From NCBI GenBank assembly GCA_029718625.1, contig CM056389.1, positions 14,165,723-14,229,722 of the forward strand: 64,000 nucleotides of DNA. Direction: 5' to 3'. A program made the position numbers and the translations under genes. Positions within the stretch are counted from its first letter, which is position 1. Every line of letters starts with the position of its first letter. The stretch comes from Synaphobranchus kaupii. Lineage: Eukaryota > Chordata > Actinopteri > Anguilliformes > Synaphobranchidae. Shown here piece by piece: positions 14,285 to 27,300 of the stretch. The notes below the pieces were generated by a model, which saw only the letters and a program-made list of their open reading frames with translations, made no database searches and was not told the DNA's origin.

Positions 14285-14703
14285 TTTTATCCACATATAT
14301 CAGGACAAATTTGGCATGAAACAACAGTAGCTCACAGAGAGAATTTCCATTAACTTGTGTTTAAAATCTGTTCGAGCGACGAGGGACTCCATTTACAAAT
14401 GGGTTGCGACACAAAGCTTTGCAATGGACATTTTCCAGTGGGAAGCAAAACACCAGAACAAATACCAAATTTGAACCAATTTGGGGGAAACAGCTGGAAA
14501 ATTATTCTATGATGCCTTAAAAAGGCGATCAAGCTGAAAAATGGTGGGTTACAGTAAAATTATAATGAAAATAAAAAAGCTTGATTTAAAAAAATAAAAA
14601 TAAAAAAGCTTTTTTTTTTTTTTCCACTGGTCAGTGATAACAGGAAGTCCCTCCCTGATCAGTTCTGATGTCACACGCGATCGCTTGCGTGTTTCATAAA
14701 TAG
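14285..14703. other. Unique non-coding DNA
   Basis: No gene seen. A/T-rich low-complexity tracts at 14565-14625. Confidence 0.4.
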
Positions 14704-15433
14704 TGAAAGGACCCCTTCAGCTCATCCAGAACGCAGCAGCCCGCCTGGTCTTCAACCTCCCCCGACACTCCCATGTCACCCCCCCTGCTCATTGACCTCC
14801 ACTGGCTACCTGTGATGGCTCGCATCAAATTCAAAACATTGGTGCTCGCCTTCCAGGCAGTCCGAGGATCAGCCCCTCCATACCTCCAAAAGCTCATCAG
14901 ACCCTACACACCTACCAGATCCCTGCGTTCCGCCTCCTCAGGACGACTGGTACCCCCCCCCACTTCATACTAGCACCCGGTCTCGACGTCTGTCTGTCCT
15001 GGCCCCACGGTGGTGGAATGAGCTCCCCGTGGAGGTCAGAACAACAGAAAGTCTGACCGCCTTCAAGCGCAGATTGAAGACTCACCTCTTTAAGCTGCAC
15101 CTCTCTCCACCCCTCCCTACCTCCTTGTGACCTCCCTTGATTGTGTTTTATAAATCCTTGTTTAAGTGTTTCAAGCTTCTAGTTTAGTACTTGTAAGGTT
15201 ACTTATTGGCTTACTGTTGTGCATGCCAATGATTGATATCGTGTGGTCCCCCCCCCCCCCCCCCCAAAAAAAATAAAAAAAAATAAATAAAAAATCATAC
15301 TGACTGCGCCTGTGTTTGAATTCGTATTTACCTTTTAGGGTGGTTTTAACGCACTTGTTTCAGGTTGGAAAATGCACTAATGTACGTCGCTCTGGATAAG
15401 AGCGTCTGCCAAATGTCTAAAATGTAAATGTAA
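14704..15433 (+). pseudogene. L2-clade LINE, 5'-truncated 3' end with reverse transcriptase C-terminus
   Basis: The plus strand reads LIQNAAARLVFNLPRHSH, then LIDLHWLPVMARIKFKTLVL and, after a frameshift in a C-run near 14953, RLSVLAPRWWNELPVEVR and TAFKRRLKTHLFKLHL. These are the hallmark C-terminal sequences of L2/CR1-type ORF2 proteins. An untranslated tail with a C19 run (15248-15266) follows, ending in CGCTCTGGATAAGAGCGTCT and short AATGT-type repeats. The N-terminal endonuclease and most of the reverse transcriptase are absent, so this is a dead, 5'-truncated retrotransposed copy. The tail matches that of the SINE at 49602-49830, so L2 is a plausible SINE mobiliser. Confidence 0.9.
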
Positions 15434-18400
15434 TGAGGGGCCATCTTTCCCACTCGAAGGAGGGTGACATGTCTACCATGGCATTCCCAATCTTCCTCTG
15501 TGTGGCATGCATCTGGGTTCAACTAACCACAAGGTACTCGGGTGTATTCCCACAAACGATTGCCGAAAGAGATCACTCTAAAGCGACGGTCACAAACCCC
15601 AGCGGTGTCTTCTGGTTTTTGGCGTGTTTCAATAACTGCTAAATATAAGCCGTCGATTGGCCAAGCACTCCGCATACCCTGTTTCCAAGGCCTCTACCCG
15701 CTGTTGATCGAAAGAAAACCACAAAAAGACCTTCGCACACTTTGGCCCCCAGGATTAGAATTTGATAATGATGTTCTAAAGTAATTGAATGTAGGCAATT
15801 GCAGAAAGCAGTATACAGTGGCCATCAAAGTTTGCAGAAGGGTTTTTTTTTTCTTTTCTGATGTGCTGCAAAGTTATCAGATAGCTTTGCGTGCACATGC
15901 CATGGGCGTCTTAGAGAGCAGCAGGGAGTAACAGCTTACCTGTGTGAAGCATCTCTGCTGCTGAGCTAAAGCCCCGGGGTTGGGAGGCATGGTGGAAACA
16001 CACATCGCAGATCTGTGTGCCATCGGTAGAGGCACAACGTGCAGATCGGCCCACAAACAGCTGAAATGTCTGGACTGTCTGTTCTTCTAGGAGACAGATT
16101 GAGCCTAGCGGCTGTTCCATTTTAAAATTCACCATCCAAAAAAATAAATTTAAGAGTTATTGATAGGATGAAATATACATTGCGGGAAATCTGTTGTGGG
16201 ATATCATTTTAGATTGCGTGGCCACTATTGTTTTGTCATATAGAAATGCGATTGAAAGTTTAAAAAAAAAATGCATTTGGTTATTCAGACTCTTAGCTGA
16301 TATTTACTTGTTATTTGATACATTTCAAAGTGGAAGATGCTTGTTCAGCACATAATATAACCTATCATTTTTCTTTCTGTGGTAACCTCCAATAGTCCCC
16401 ATAGAAAAGAGGGAAATCTAGTTTCATAGGCAGAAGATTCCATTCTGACTATAAAATATTGTGTTTAAACATATAATCTATATAATGAATATATGTGGCA
16501 AATCTATGAATTTATTGCATGTAAAATGAAAAAGGACTGCCCTAGATAAACCCAAAAATGTTTTATATGGTTTGCACATAATAAAGTTGACATTTTACAC
16601 TTGTATTTTTATTTTAGATATAAATGTTTTGTAGCCATTAAGTCAATATTTCATAGCAGTGATCATATAAATTTGCCCCATTTATCTGGGGTGTGGACGA
16701 TATGAGATGTTATCACTATGGGCTGTAAATGCTGAAAACCTTTCAAACCTATCAAATAACACATTTAATAGCAGTTTTGTGTCTGAATAAACGCATCCTT
16801 TTAAAAATGTAATTGCATTTGATACAAAAAAAATACTGAAAGAAGAATGATGACCACACAATCTAAAATTCAATCTTTTTGACAGATTGCCCAAAATGCT
16901 CTCTAGACCTGATCAGTTAACTACTTTCACAGCACATACGATCCCAGAGTTTGTAAATTCAAACCAGTTGTCCATGCCAGCTCATCTAACAATTTGTGTT
17001 TTGGTGTCATAGGGTGCTTAGTCATTAGTGCATGCTAAATTAACAACCTCAAAGATGCTGTGTGTGTGCCAACGTTCCTAATTTTCCCTGGCCTGGACTT
17101 TCAGTGAACTGAAATAAACGAATTAATATGCAACACATTTTATTATTCAACAACACAAATTAGTTTTTTTTAGTCAATGTGACATTTTTCATGATTGAGT
17201 CATAGGGGATTATTATGATCATGATGACAGTATATACAGTATATTAATATAATAGACAACCAATGACCTCCAAGCAAGAATTGCCATGCATAGGTCAATG
17301 TGAGTGCTTAATTTCAAAACCTACTCACTTAGATATAACCTTAATGTCACAGAAGGTATTAAATTACAATTCCTTGTGAAACATACAAAACAATATATTA
17401 AAAGAGATGCCATATGTGGGTGTAGTGAAGTTCACTTCAGAATTTTAATGGGGGGGGGGGGTGAGGCTAAACGCTAGCATTTAAAAAGCAACCTCTTGAA
17501 AATTGCTGACGCCATTCTTCTTCGCCCCCTGTCATCTCAAGGCGTGTCATCTGTATCTCAGGAAGACTGATTTAATTTCCACAGCCCTCCTGAGGAATCA
17601 CTGCCATCAGCTTTTCTGTCATGGGCAGCTTTATCCGTCAGGAAACACATTTCCTCCGGTGTTGAACATGTTGTGTGACAGGTTTCTACAGACACTTGAT
17701 TCCAGCCTTTGGCATTTGCATATCCACAGTTTAAGCTGAGCACGAGGAATCCCTATCCTACACTGCCTTTGGACCCACCTGATATTGTGGACAAACTGGG
17801 GCTTTTGTATTTCACCCTGTTTTTTTTTTTTTCACCTCTGCTATAGCATCTACGATCACACAAACTAGTTTAGTGGTGCCATCTAACATTAATCTGTTCT
17901 CTCGTCAAAACTGAAGAGTAAAATAACATATCTGTCCCATTTTATTTAATAAAATATTACCCTGAAAAAAAAAACACTACTTGGGTTGTGCTGATATTTT
18001 ACAAAGTATTAATTAATACAATAAAATTGCACACATATTTTGGCGAATTTACCTCGGCAACCGCTGCTTCCCGAACAGCGTTGATCAAAAGAGAGAAAAA
18101 AATGGATCATGAAAAATTTCAGGGATGGGAAACAAGTCACATTTTAATTAACACTTGTTTAAATATAATGAATAGAACTTATATCTAGCTTGCTAGTTAG
18201 CATATCAGCCAGCCAAGATAATTAGACACAATTGACAAACAGTTAAGACAAACACCTTTTCTGAATAACTGAATTATTTAGTTGCTGTTTTGACTGTAGC
18301 ACCGCCTGCCACCCACAAGGCACATACAGAGAGCTATGGTGAGATGTTTCCCTGAATATATGTACAACTGTTTTCACATTAAAAACCAATGACACCTTCT

Positions 18401-20706
18401 GTTAGAGGTGCCCTTTGCATGTATATAAAGTAACATGTAAACCTTGCAATTAACAGGCTATAATACATATAATTTAACCTTATGTTCACTTTGTCAGCTG
18501 TAAACTGGCAAATGGCATCATTATAATCCACTTTCAGTCCATTTTCAGTGGAAATTAAAGCAAGGGCAAAGAGTCTCTCCTGAGACATTGGTGACTGTAG
18601 AAAGTTTTTAATTAAAGAAAACTTTAATGAACGCTCGGCCCTGGTGACGTATGGTTGGCTAGCTTCTGTCAGCGCCAGCCATGTTAGAAAATATCACACG
18701 TTTTAAGCATTTACAGAATATTCATGGTTGAGGAAAATGGATAAGGACAGTGAGCATTCAGGGCCTTATCATTCCCTGTCACCACTAACAAATTTTTTTT
18801 TCTGAAATTTCATGGGATATTTAAAAGGGAAACTGCTCTAAACAGAAATGTCCTAAAGTGCTTTTAGATTTCACACATTTTGACTCGCTGTCCCTTTGTT
18901 TAGCAATTTATTATCTTTATAATAGACATTTACAAACTAAGATGGATTGATATAAATGGTGGAGTACTGACTACACCTTAAATTATTTCCACACAACATT
19001 GTATCTTCACAAAATAAGTCTTGATAGTGGTAATATATACTCCTTAACTACTGAACTGTAACAGTCCTGTGTTTAATATCCTTGTTCCATTGTCCTGTAA
19101 GTACATACAGGTAGTGAACAACACAATGAAGGAATTGCCTGGGTAAACAAAGAACAGCAAATATATGCAGAGGGGAGGCAACCACACAGTATTGGCTCAT
19201 CAGTTAATTAAGAAAATCATACCCCAGCATGCACTGGGTATCTGAAGTGTTTATATTCAGCAAATAAAGAAAGTTAGGCTACAGCAACATTTATAAACTA
19301 CTGGACACGCTTGGCTGTCATAATTATCGCTGCCGTTGTCAAGGCAAAACAGGCAAGCTATCAGCTGACTGTGAACTTCAACCTGCAGCAAGAGTAGTAA
19401 ACTTTATCCAAAATGGTGTGGTGGCCCAACACCCCATCTTAAGTAGCAAATTGTTATGAAGGTAGAATCCTGATTTGCACATTTTCATGAGGAAGACCAC
19501 GCAGGCAGATGCGGCTGTGAGATCCTCTTGAGAGCACTCTTAAGTGTATCAATAATTAAAATATATGTACATGTAATACATTTATGTATACATTCAATAC
19601 ATGTATGTACAAAGTATTGTATATGAATATATTAAAATGTATGAACAGGTTCATAAATTTTAATCTATTTCATAGCTAAGATTGCTTTTACATCCAAAAA
19701 CCTTTCCATTGAAATAGGTTTGAGTGGTCATTATTCCCACAAATCAACACAAACGTCATTCACTTAATTTCCACAAGATCACTCTTACAGGTCACACCAG
19801 AGTATACTAGAACATTCTACACAAAGCCCTTTCAAACCATCTTTATGGAAATCAAGATGCCCAGGAAGCAAAAAAAAAAAAAGAAGAAAATCCAACCATT
19901 GTTAATACTCTACAAGCCCAATAGATTACTGTTCTTGCAGTCATTCTCCATTGGCATTAGAATATGTGTATGTTTAGGCCTCAGGGATGAAAATGAATCG
20001 TGTTTTTAAAATATGATGGGTTATATAAAGGTCTATAACAGTTAATTGTTTTTGGTTCTTCACTGATCACATAGCCGTGAACTAAGGCTGTGTTCTATTA
20101 TCTTATCTTGGTTAAGCATTCTGTCAAAATGCAAAACCATTTTGGATTGGGCTTCTATCACACCATGTCCTTTTACCCAGTATTATGAGGTGAACTGTAG
20201 TAGAAGAATTGAATGGTGCCTGCATTTGGTTTCATGACTCAGGTGCTGAGTACAAATTTTAAACTTGAGCTAAACAAGAACAACTTGCAAATGAGTTATT
20301 TTTATTTGAAATGTCTGTCTTAATAAGTGTTTTAGTCTTGTAATGAGACCTAAAATATTTTTTGTCTCTAAAGTGGAAAATATTAGCTTGTTTTAAATTA
20401 CTTTTTACATGACAAGTGAAATTATCTTACCCCATTGGCAAATCTTGAAATGAGTAAAACTCTCTCACCCCATTGGCAATCTTTTTTTCAGTTGAGTAGT
20501 TGAGAACTTTCTGGCCGTTGTCCTTCACCTCGGGGAGAGTGACTGATGTACAAATATATCACTCATAACGGAAGTAGCACGTTTTATATTTTACATGGGT
20601 CCTGATCAACAGTTTGCTAATCACTGGCTTGATGTATTATCTTATGTCGTCTGATAATGTTATTAAAATAATAACATATTTGACAATAAATTGACAAAAT
20701 GAATGT
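15434..20706. other. Unique AT-rich non-coding DNA
   Basis: About 5.3 kb without a recognised gene. A G12 run lies at 17450-17461. At about 19285-19340 a stretch resembles the 5' part of the Tc1 fragment at 56040 (CTGGACAC..TGG.TGTC.ATAATTAT). The AT-rich part at 19550-19670 is rich in short palindromes (ACATGT, TGTACA). The block at 20265-20500 (recurring LTTTTAGTCTTG-like and CCCATTGGCAA repeats, the latter twice) has the texture of a dispersed repeat I cannot name. Confidence 0.4.
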
Positions 20707-21990
20707 ACCAACCCCAATTCCAAAGAAGTTGGACCAAATGTATAAAATGTAAATAAAAACCAGAAAGCAATTATTTGCAAGTCCTTTTTGACCTGTATTC
20801 AATTGTAAACAGTACAAAGACAAGATATTTAATGTTTTAACAAATCAACGTTATTGTTTTTTGTAAATATACGCTCATTCTAAATTTGATGCCTGCAACA
20901 TGTCCCAAAAAGTTGGGACAGGGGCATGTTTAGCACTGTGTTATGTCACCTTTCCTTTTAACACTCAGTAATTTTTTGGGAACTGAGGACACTAATTGTT
21001 GTAGTTTTGAAAGCGGAATTATTTCCCATTCTTGCTTGTTATAAGACTTCAGCTGCTCACAGTCCGCCGGGGTCTCCATTGTTGTATTTTGCGCTTCATA
21101 ATGCGCCACACATTTTCAATGGGAGACAGATCTGGACTGCAGACAGGCCAGTCTAGCACCCTCTCTGACTACGAAGCCACGTTGTTGTAACACATGCAGA
21201 ATGTGGCTTGGCATTGTCTTGCAGAAAAATACATCATCTAGATGGCAGCATATGTTGCCCCAAAATGCATATGTACCCTTCAGCATTGATGGTGCCTTCA
21301 CAGATGTGCAAGTTACTCACGCCATGGGCACTAACACAACCCCATACTATGACAGGCACTGGCTTTTGAACCTTGCATTGGTAATAATCGGGATGGTCTT
21401 TTTCCTCTTTGGCCCGGAGAACACGACATGACATTATTTCCAAAAATAATTTGAAAGGTGACTCGTCAGACCACAGCACACGTTTCCACTTTGCTCAGTC
21501 CATCTCAGATGAGCTTGAGCCCAGAGAAGTCAGCGGCGTTTCTGGATGTTGTTGATATATGGGCTTACTCTTTGCGTCATAGAGTTTTAACTTGCAATTG
21601 TAGATGCAGCGACGAACTGTGTTTACTGCCAACGGTTTCTGAAGTATTCCCGAGCCCATGTGGTTATATTCATTACAGAAGCATGTCGGCTTTTAATGCA
21701 GTGCTGTCTGAGGGATCGAAGGTCACAAATATTCAATATTGGTTTTCGGCCTTGCCCTATACGCATAATATTATGGACTGTAGATGGTGAAATCCCTAAA
21801 TTCCTTGCAATCGTGTTGAGAAATGTTGTTCTTAAACTTTTGGTCCATTCGCTCACGCAGTTTTTCGCAAAAGTGGCAAACCTCGACCCATTCTTGCTCG
21901 TGAACACCCGAGCCTTCGTGGATACTCCTTTTATGGATGGATGCTCCTGTGGAATGTTCCAAACAAGTGTTTTTTGAACATTTAACAATT
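20707..21990 (-). pseudogene. Tc1-like transposon with broken transposase, 5' end missing
   Basis: The 3' terminus at 20707 (CCCCAATTCCAAAGAAGTTG) and its internal repeat near 20895 (CCCAAAAAGTTGGGACAG) form an IR/DR end. Reading the minus strand from about 21988: a helix-turn-helix part (NLGISPSTVHNIM, GQGRKPILN), then WSDESPFKLF with a catalytic D, VIVWGCVSAHG, LQDNAKPHSA with the second D, and in another frame SPDLSPIENVWRIMKRK with the catalytic E. Stops and frameshifts separate these pieces, so no transposase can be made. The 5' terminal repeat is absent after about 21990. A 5' end of the same family lies at 48270-48539. Confidence 0.92.
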
Positions 21991-22262
21991 ATATTATTAC
22001 AATTATAATATGGTAAGATATGAAATGAAAAAATATAAAGAATGTTGCTCCTTGTCAGCACATATGCCGGGAACATTCTGACAAGTGATGGCAATGAAGG
22101 TAAAGATGGTTCTCCCACGATTCTTCACCCCGACAAGTGACTATTATTCAGTAACTGCACAAAGTAAGGTGGTTACAAGGCTGTTTACAACCAGTTTGTC
22201 CAAGCCTAATAAAATGAGGTTCCTGATTTATATGTTTTAATATGGTTCTAGAAAGGTCACAA
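21991..22262. other. Unique non-coding DNA
   Basis: Short AT-rich spacer between the Tc1 relic and the minisatellite; nothing recognised. Confidence 0.4.
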
Positions 22263-22470
22263 AAGATTGCAGGCTGGAGTCACTGCATACTGTAGACTGC
22301 AGGCGGGAGTCACTGCATACTGGTAGACTGCAGGCGGGAGTCACTGCATACTGTAGACTGCAGGCGGGAGTCACTGCATACTGTAGACTGCAGGCGGGAG
22401 TCACTGCATACTGTAGACTGCAGGCTGGAGTCCCTACGCACTGTAGACTGCAGGCTGGAGCTTCCAGTGT
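22263..22470. repeat. 30-bp minisatellite, about 7 copies
   Basis: Unit of 30 bp containing GACTGCAGGCGGGAGTCACT; outer copies have GGCTGGAGT instead of GGCGGGAGT, and one copy has an extra G. As 30 is a multiple of three, the minus strand stays open across most of it (10-residue repeat ACSLQYAVTP). No gene context. Confidence 0.95.
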
Positions 22471-25400
22471 GTTGGAAAGCATTCAGTGTTCGGAGGAAAT
22501 AATTAAAATGGCTGACAACAAGGAGTGACAATGCACCTTGAAACTGAATACACAGTTCCTTTCTTTATTCAAGAGAGACATTGTTTGCACTATTCCGAGG
22601 AAACAAATAACCTACTTCACGTTTATGTTTGAATTATTTTGGTGGGTTAACATAAAGGGGATGTAAATCCATGCTCCAGAAGATTCATGTTTCAATTAAG
22701 TGATTTCTTTCATGGCTTAAAATGGGAGACAAATAGAAAAGCAATCTAGAGACAATTAAGTAATTTCATGTAATGGCTTTATGTCCTCTAGGAAAATAAT
22801 TAAAACCAGAATACATCTCTGAAATATAAACATGTTGCAGGACTCCTCAGTCCATTAAAACATAATTATCCTGCCATTTGCTTTTTAATTACCTTTACGA
22901 TTGCACTCAATTCCTGGCCTTACACACTAGCACAGTTTCCAAATATTAGCAGTGCAGTAAATTCACCCGACATATCTGCCCCAAAGAGCACTTTGTTTAT
23001 TTTATCAGCTAGTGGTTCATTTACGATAATTAACGGAAAACAGCTGTTCGGTCATGTTCGAAATGCTATAATATGATGTAACAAAAGCCGTCGCTATTGT
23101 TCCCAATTTTCATATAAAGGTTCCAATGGTATTCTTATTAACAGGATTGAAGAGTCAATTGAACACAATTTTAACAGTGCCAGCCACTCTGCGAAGACTA
23201 CCTTTGGGTGATAAATCTTACGAGAGAAGTGCTCCTGCCTAATTTGATCTCAAATATCCTGCAAAGGCAAGACAGATTGGATGATAGTCTTTGTTTTAAA
23301 AGGATGGGAAATTTGTCTGCCAAAATGCATACTTCAAGGACACAAAGTCAGCATCTTTTGAAGAAGAATGAATGGAAGAATGTATGTTACACATGTGGGT
23401 ATTTTCTAATCTAAAATGGTAGAGTAGAAAGAACCGGATCCAGGCTCCAGTGAAATGGGAATGAGGACTTACTCGTAACATCAGCAAACTTTTCTCTTCT
23501 GAGGAAAAAAAACAAAACATTGCTAATCAGCAGTATATAGGTTACGTATAGTTGGATTGCTACTTGTATCTCCATTCAGTCTTATGCAGCTAGGCGGCTA
23601 GCTGGGTTGTGGACTAGCATCAGTTCTCTGGGTTGGTCGCTTAGCTTAGCTAGCTGTCGGTGCAGTGATCCTCGTGGTAGTCCAGACAGAACCATAGCAG
23701 TGTTGGCTTGGTGATAATCATCATCCAGGGAGGGAGAGTTTCGATCGGCAGGATTTTCCCCGCCACAGTACAGATATAAACCCCTTCAATTTGACAAGGG
23801 CCTGCAGCCTGCCTATACCACTACACACCCTCTGCTGTTGCCTGGTGTAATAAGTGCGTATATTTATGATGGAGGCGTAATGCATATTCCATGACCTTTA
23901 CAAATTCTGGAAATTTGGCTCGCGGTCATTGCACAGCATGTTATTGATGGCCACTAGGTGACGAGTGCGGTCCCTCTGCAGAACATAGTAAAAACCTGTC
24001 TGTATCTGCAGTATTATGTGCTATTAGTTTAGCAACCACTGTAAGTTAAACTGACAAAGCAAAGATCCATTCCTTAGCACTGCTAATAGTATAGCCTGCT
24101 CCAGTAAAGGGATATTATTTCAGATCTCCAAGGTAGGAGCTTTTATAAGACTACTATATCCATGACTTTTTTTTTCTATAAACCTGGTTTATAATGGCCC
24201 ATAAACTGCTGGACATATTGTGAGAAGCCCATCATCTTCAGTGGGCCTTGGGGCCTATTCACACTGAAATATAAAACACATTGTGTAGTTAAGTTCAAGT
24301 CAGTAACAATATTAGTAGAGTATTGGGTGATGTGCTTTTAAACAATCTTTTTTTTATTGAGGAGGGGGGGGGGGGGGGGTGCCTAAATAAATGTGCCTAA
24401 ATGTGCCTTAAATTTATTATTGATTTTAACTCGGTGTACCAAACCCAGTCGCTCACAATTTTGCAATGCAATCCTGGAGATTTGCACGGTTACAGAAAAT
24501 CACCAAATGCCAGAATGAATGATTGAATGAATGAATTAGTAAATTAATTAACAAGTAAATTAGTGCAAGAATAAATGAATGCATTGCTGAATGAATTGCA
24601 CAGCTGCTTAAATCAGATTCACATAAAATACCCAGGCCTTTTTAATAAGGCTCTTATTGACCTCATCCTTCCCCTCTATTGAGATTTCCAATATAGCACT
24701 GACATTCAGTTTTCCAATAGTCTTTTGAAGTTTCGCTTTTAAGATAATTTTTTTTCATCTTGTAATGTAGTAATCTTTGAGCCTCACCTTGTGCACAGAG
24801 GCCCTGTGATGGCCTAATTATCTCTACAACAGATAAAATCAATCATACTATCCAAGATCAGAGATTTCAATTCACATCACTTCACACTTTATTGGAACTA
24901 GGACTGCATTTTTTTGAGGTAGGGCCATTTTGACACGTTTGACACGTTCGCCTAAGTTACATTTTTAAAAATTGTATACGTAAAATAAATTATGTATTTA
25001 CTGAATCACACAGAGCCATACGTGCTTGTCAAAGCCCACAGGTGTTACTTATTAGGGCCCAATTCAACACGGTAGTCTGGACAATGTATTGGACCATTTT
25101 AAACATCTTGGTCAAGGATACAAGAACAATGCCCCATCTATGAACTGAAACTGACTGTCCTTCTGGTTTCAGGTTCCCTACTCCTATGTGATCTACTGCC
25201 TGTATTTTATACATTATAACTATACGTTTGTTTTTTTGTTATTTGCAAGATGTGCTTACACAAAGTGATCTTAAGTGACTACCCCAAGAGGAACAATGAT
25301 GAAACAATGGGCTGTAACACACTGAATGACTCACAATGATCCATAATGTTAAAACACAAAGACCATACACATGTACACATTGGTGTTGGAGGTGAGTAAC

Positions 25401-26457
25401 AATATAAGGATTTGTTTTTGTATTAACCTCTTTAAGAGGCTATACAGATTAAACAGGCTATAGGGAATTAGCTGGTCAACCTTTTTTTCAATTAATTGTT
25501 ATAAATCTCAAAACAATTATTTTAACTGCCAATTATTGTTAACACTGAGACCAAAGCTTCAGAAACATTTATGGGGACAGAATTAATGCTGTGGCCTGAG
25601 TTTCTTTCTTTATTTACTGAATACAAGCACTTCAAATTGTCTAACTGAGCAAAATGCATTTCTCAAGGAATGCCACTGTTTGCGGAGAAGCTATGAAGGC
25701 TGTTCTCACAGGAGCAAGATTGAGATCTGCATGTTTTGAAGGCTGTCTATTTCACAAAATGGGTAGAAGAACCATTTTAAAGATGAGGAAATGTTTTATT
25801 TTTTAAAATGTATTTTCAGTGCCACCAGTGCTACATTGCCCAATCATTGCTGACTCGGTTTCTCTAAGGTGACATATTGTATTTGTCAAGCTATAATGCT
25901 ATCCTGCGCAACCCCCCTCTTGCCTTCACAGACCAATTGGATAGAAGATAGATAGGATAGGAGAAGAATAGAGGTTGTTCCATAGATAACAATCTATGAC
26001 CATGACTTTCTTGTTTCTATCAAAGCTGTTTCCAAAACATCAGGAAAGGTAGAGAAACAAAGAGCCTCTCTTGTTCACACAAAATAGTTCAAGGACATTG
26101 AGAGGAATGTTCTTGCTAACATTCTTGCTTGTTGTTTGATAACAAAAAATCGTATCATGTAACTACCTCTGGTTGATATCATTTAGTCATGGATAATCCT
26201 CATGGTGGATATGTATCAGTCACATTTTAAGAATACCATAAATATAAGTACTGGAATGGCAGTTTGATAACATTCCCAATTAATGTACAACTAATGTCAA
26301 TATCAAATTCTTCTTCAACTGGAAAACAAAAACTGAATAATGATCGATTGTTGCAGCAATGGTTTTTTTAAGACTATCGCTGTAAATGTTCCTTGCGATG
26401 TAAAAATAGTGTTAAATTGACTTCCACGTTGACTTCCACGATCCTGGACAGATGTAC
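22471..26457. other. Unique AT-rich non-coding DNA with possible regulatory blocks
   Basis: No gene recognised. At 22630-22920 there is a repeat-free AT-rich stretch with many homeodomain-type sites (CAATTAAG, TTAATTAC, AATAATTAA), a good-looking candidate for an ancient enhancer. TGGCCACTAGGTGACGAG at about 23948-23965 partly fits the CTCF consensus. A G16 run is at 24364-24379, and degenerate GAAT repeats lie at 24510-24600. The rest shows nothing nameable. Confidence 0.35.
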
Positions 26458-26649
26458 AGTAGAGTAATCTGGGGGCAATTGTAACAGGGGTCAATTGTAA
26501 CAAAATTTTTGTTACAATTGCCCCAACCCTGAACACATGAAACTAGCTAGCTTGCTGGATAGAATCTCAGCTCTAGCTTGTTTCAGATTTGTGAAATTTT
26601 ATGGTGTTGCAATTGCCCCCTGTTACAATTGCCCCCAGAATACTCTACT
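26458..26649. mobile_element. Short palindromic MITE with nested hairpin
   Basis: The left end AGTAGAGTAATCTGGGGGCA and the right end TGCCCCCAGAATACTCTACT are inverted copies about 190 bp apart. The arm also contains its own hairpin (GTCAATTGTAACAAAA facing TTTTGTTACAATTG at 26480-26520), so GGGGCAATTG-type sequence occurs four times in alternating orientation. No coding capacity. The TA inside both ends could mean a Tc1/mariner-type MITE, but target duplication is not certain. Confidence 0.75.
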
Positions 26650-26919
26650 TTTGGTAATGCCCAGAAGAGCGGAAGAGTGAAAATGCTCACGGCAACACGG
26701 CAAAATAGATCAGACATCGAGACGCACTGACTCCACTGAAGCTCACATTTGAAAAAGTGCTTAACCAAAGGGTGCTCAACTACCCAAACGTACAGGACAA
26801 GTGCCTCACTCTGCTCTGACCCTAACCTGTGCCACGTCCAGCAGGCTCACGTGCATTTAAATGAAGATATCAATAAAGGTCTGTCCGGCTTCTACTGGAA
26901 AACGATAACCAGCATCCTG
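26650..26919. other. Unique non-coding DNA
   Basis: Nothing recognised. Confidence 0.4.
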
Positions 26920-27300
26920 AGATGCTAGATTTTTAGCGGAGCACCTGCTCCATTGTGTGATTGGGAGAATGACTGAGTGCTGTTGGGACACGCTGCCCAG
27001 GCACTTTGATGGTGCTAAATGGCACTAAATGCGCGGGGCACACAGCGGGGTGACTCAAGCCAGCGGCATTATCTCGCTCTCCTGCTCGCCTGATCGAGGC
27101 CAAACAGCCGCCGCCGTGTCACCCCGCTAACTTTAATGCAATTAATCAGTGAGCCAACGGCGGCGGGATGCTCCTGGTTGCCGCGGCGATGATGCCAACT
27201 GTGTGCCGCTGACCACACTTCGTGCCTCCAGCTCCTCCCCCCTCCCCAGGCCTGTGTGCCAACCGGTGATCCAGCCTCCTTCACTTTCCTTGCCTTCGCA
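26920..27300. promoter_or_regulatory. GC/CpG-rich island-like block, possible conserved enhancer
   Basis: Sharp rise in GC and CpG (GCCGCCGCCGTGTCACCCCG, GGTTGCCGCGGCGATGATGC) around a homeodomain-like core (TTTAATGCAATTAATCAG). No open frame with a known domain. This mix of GC-rich flanks and an AATTA core is common in deeply conserved developmental enhancers; a small CpG island promoter is the alternative. Confidence 0.4.
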
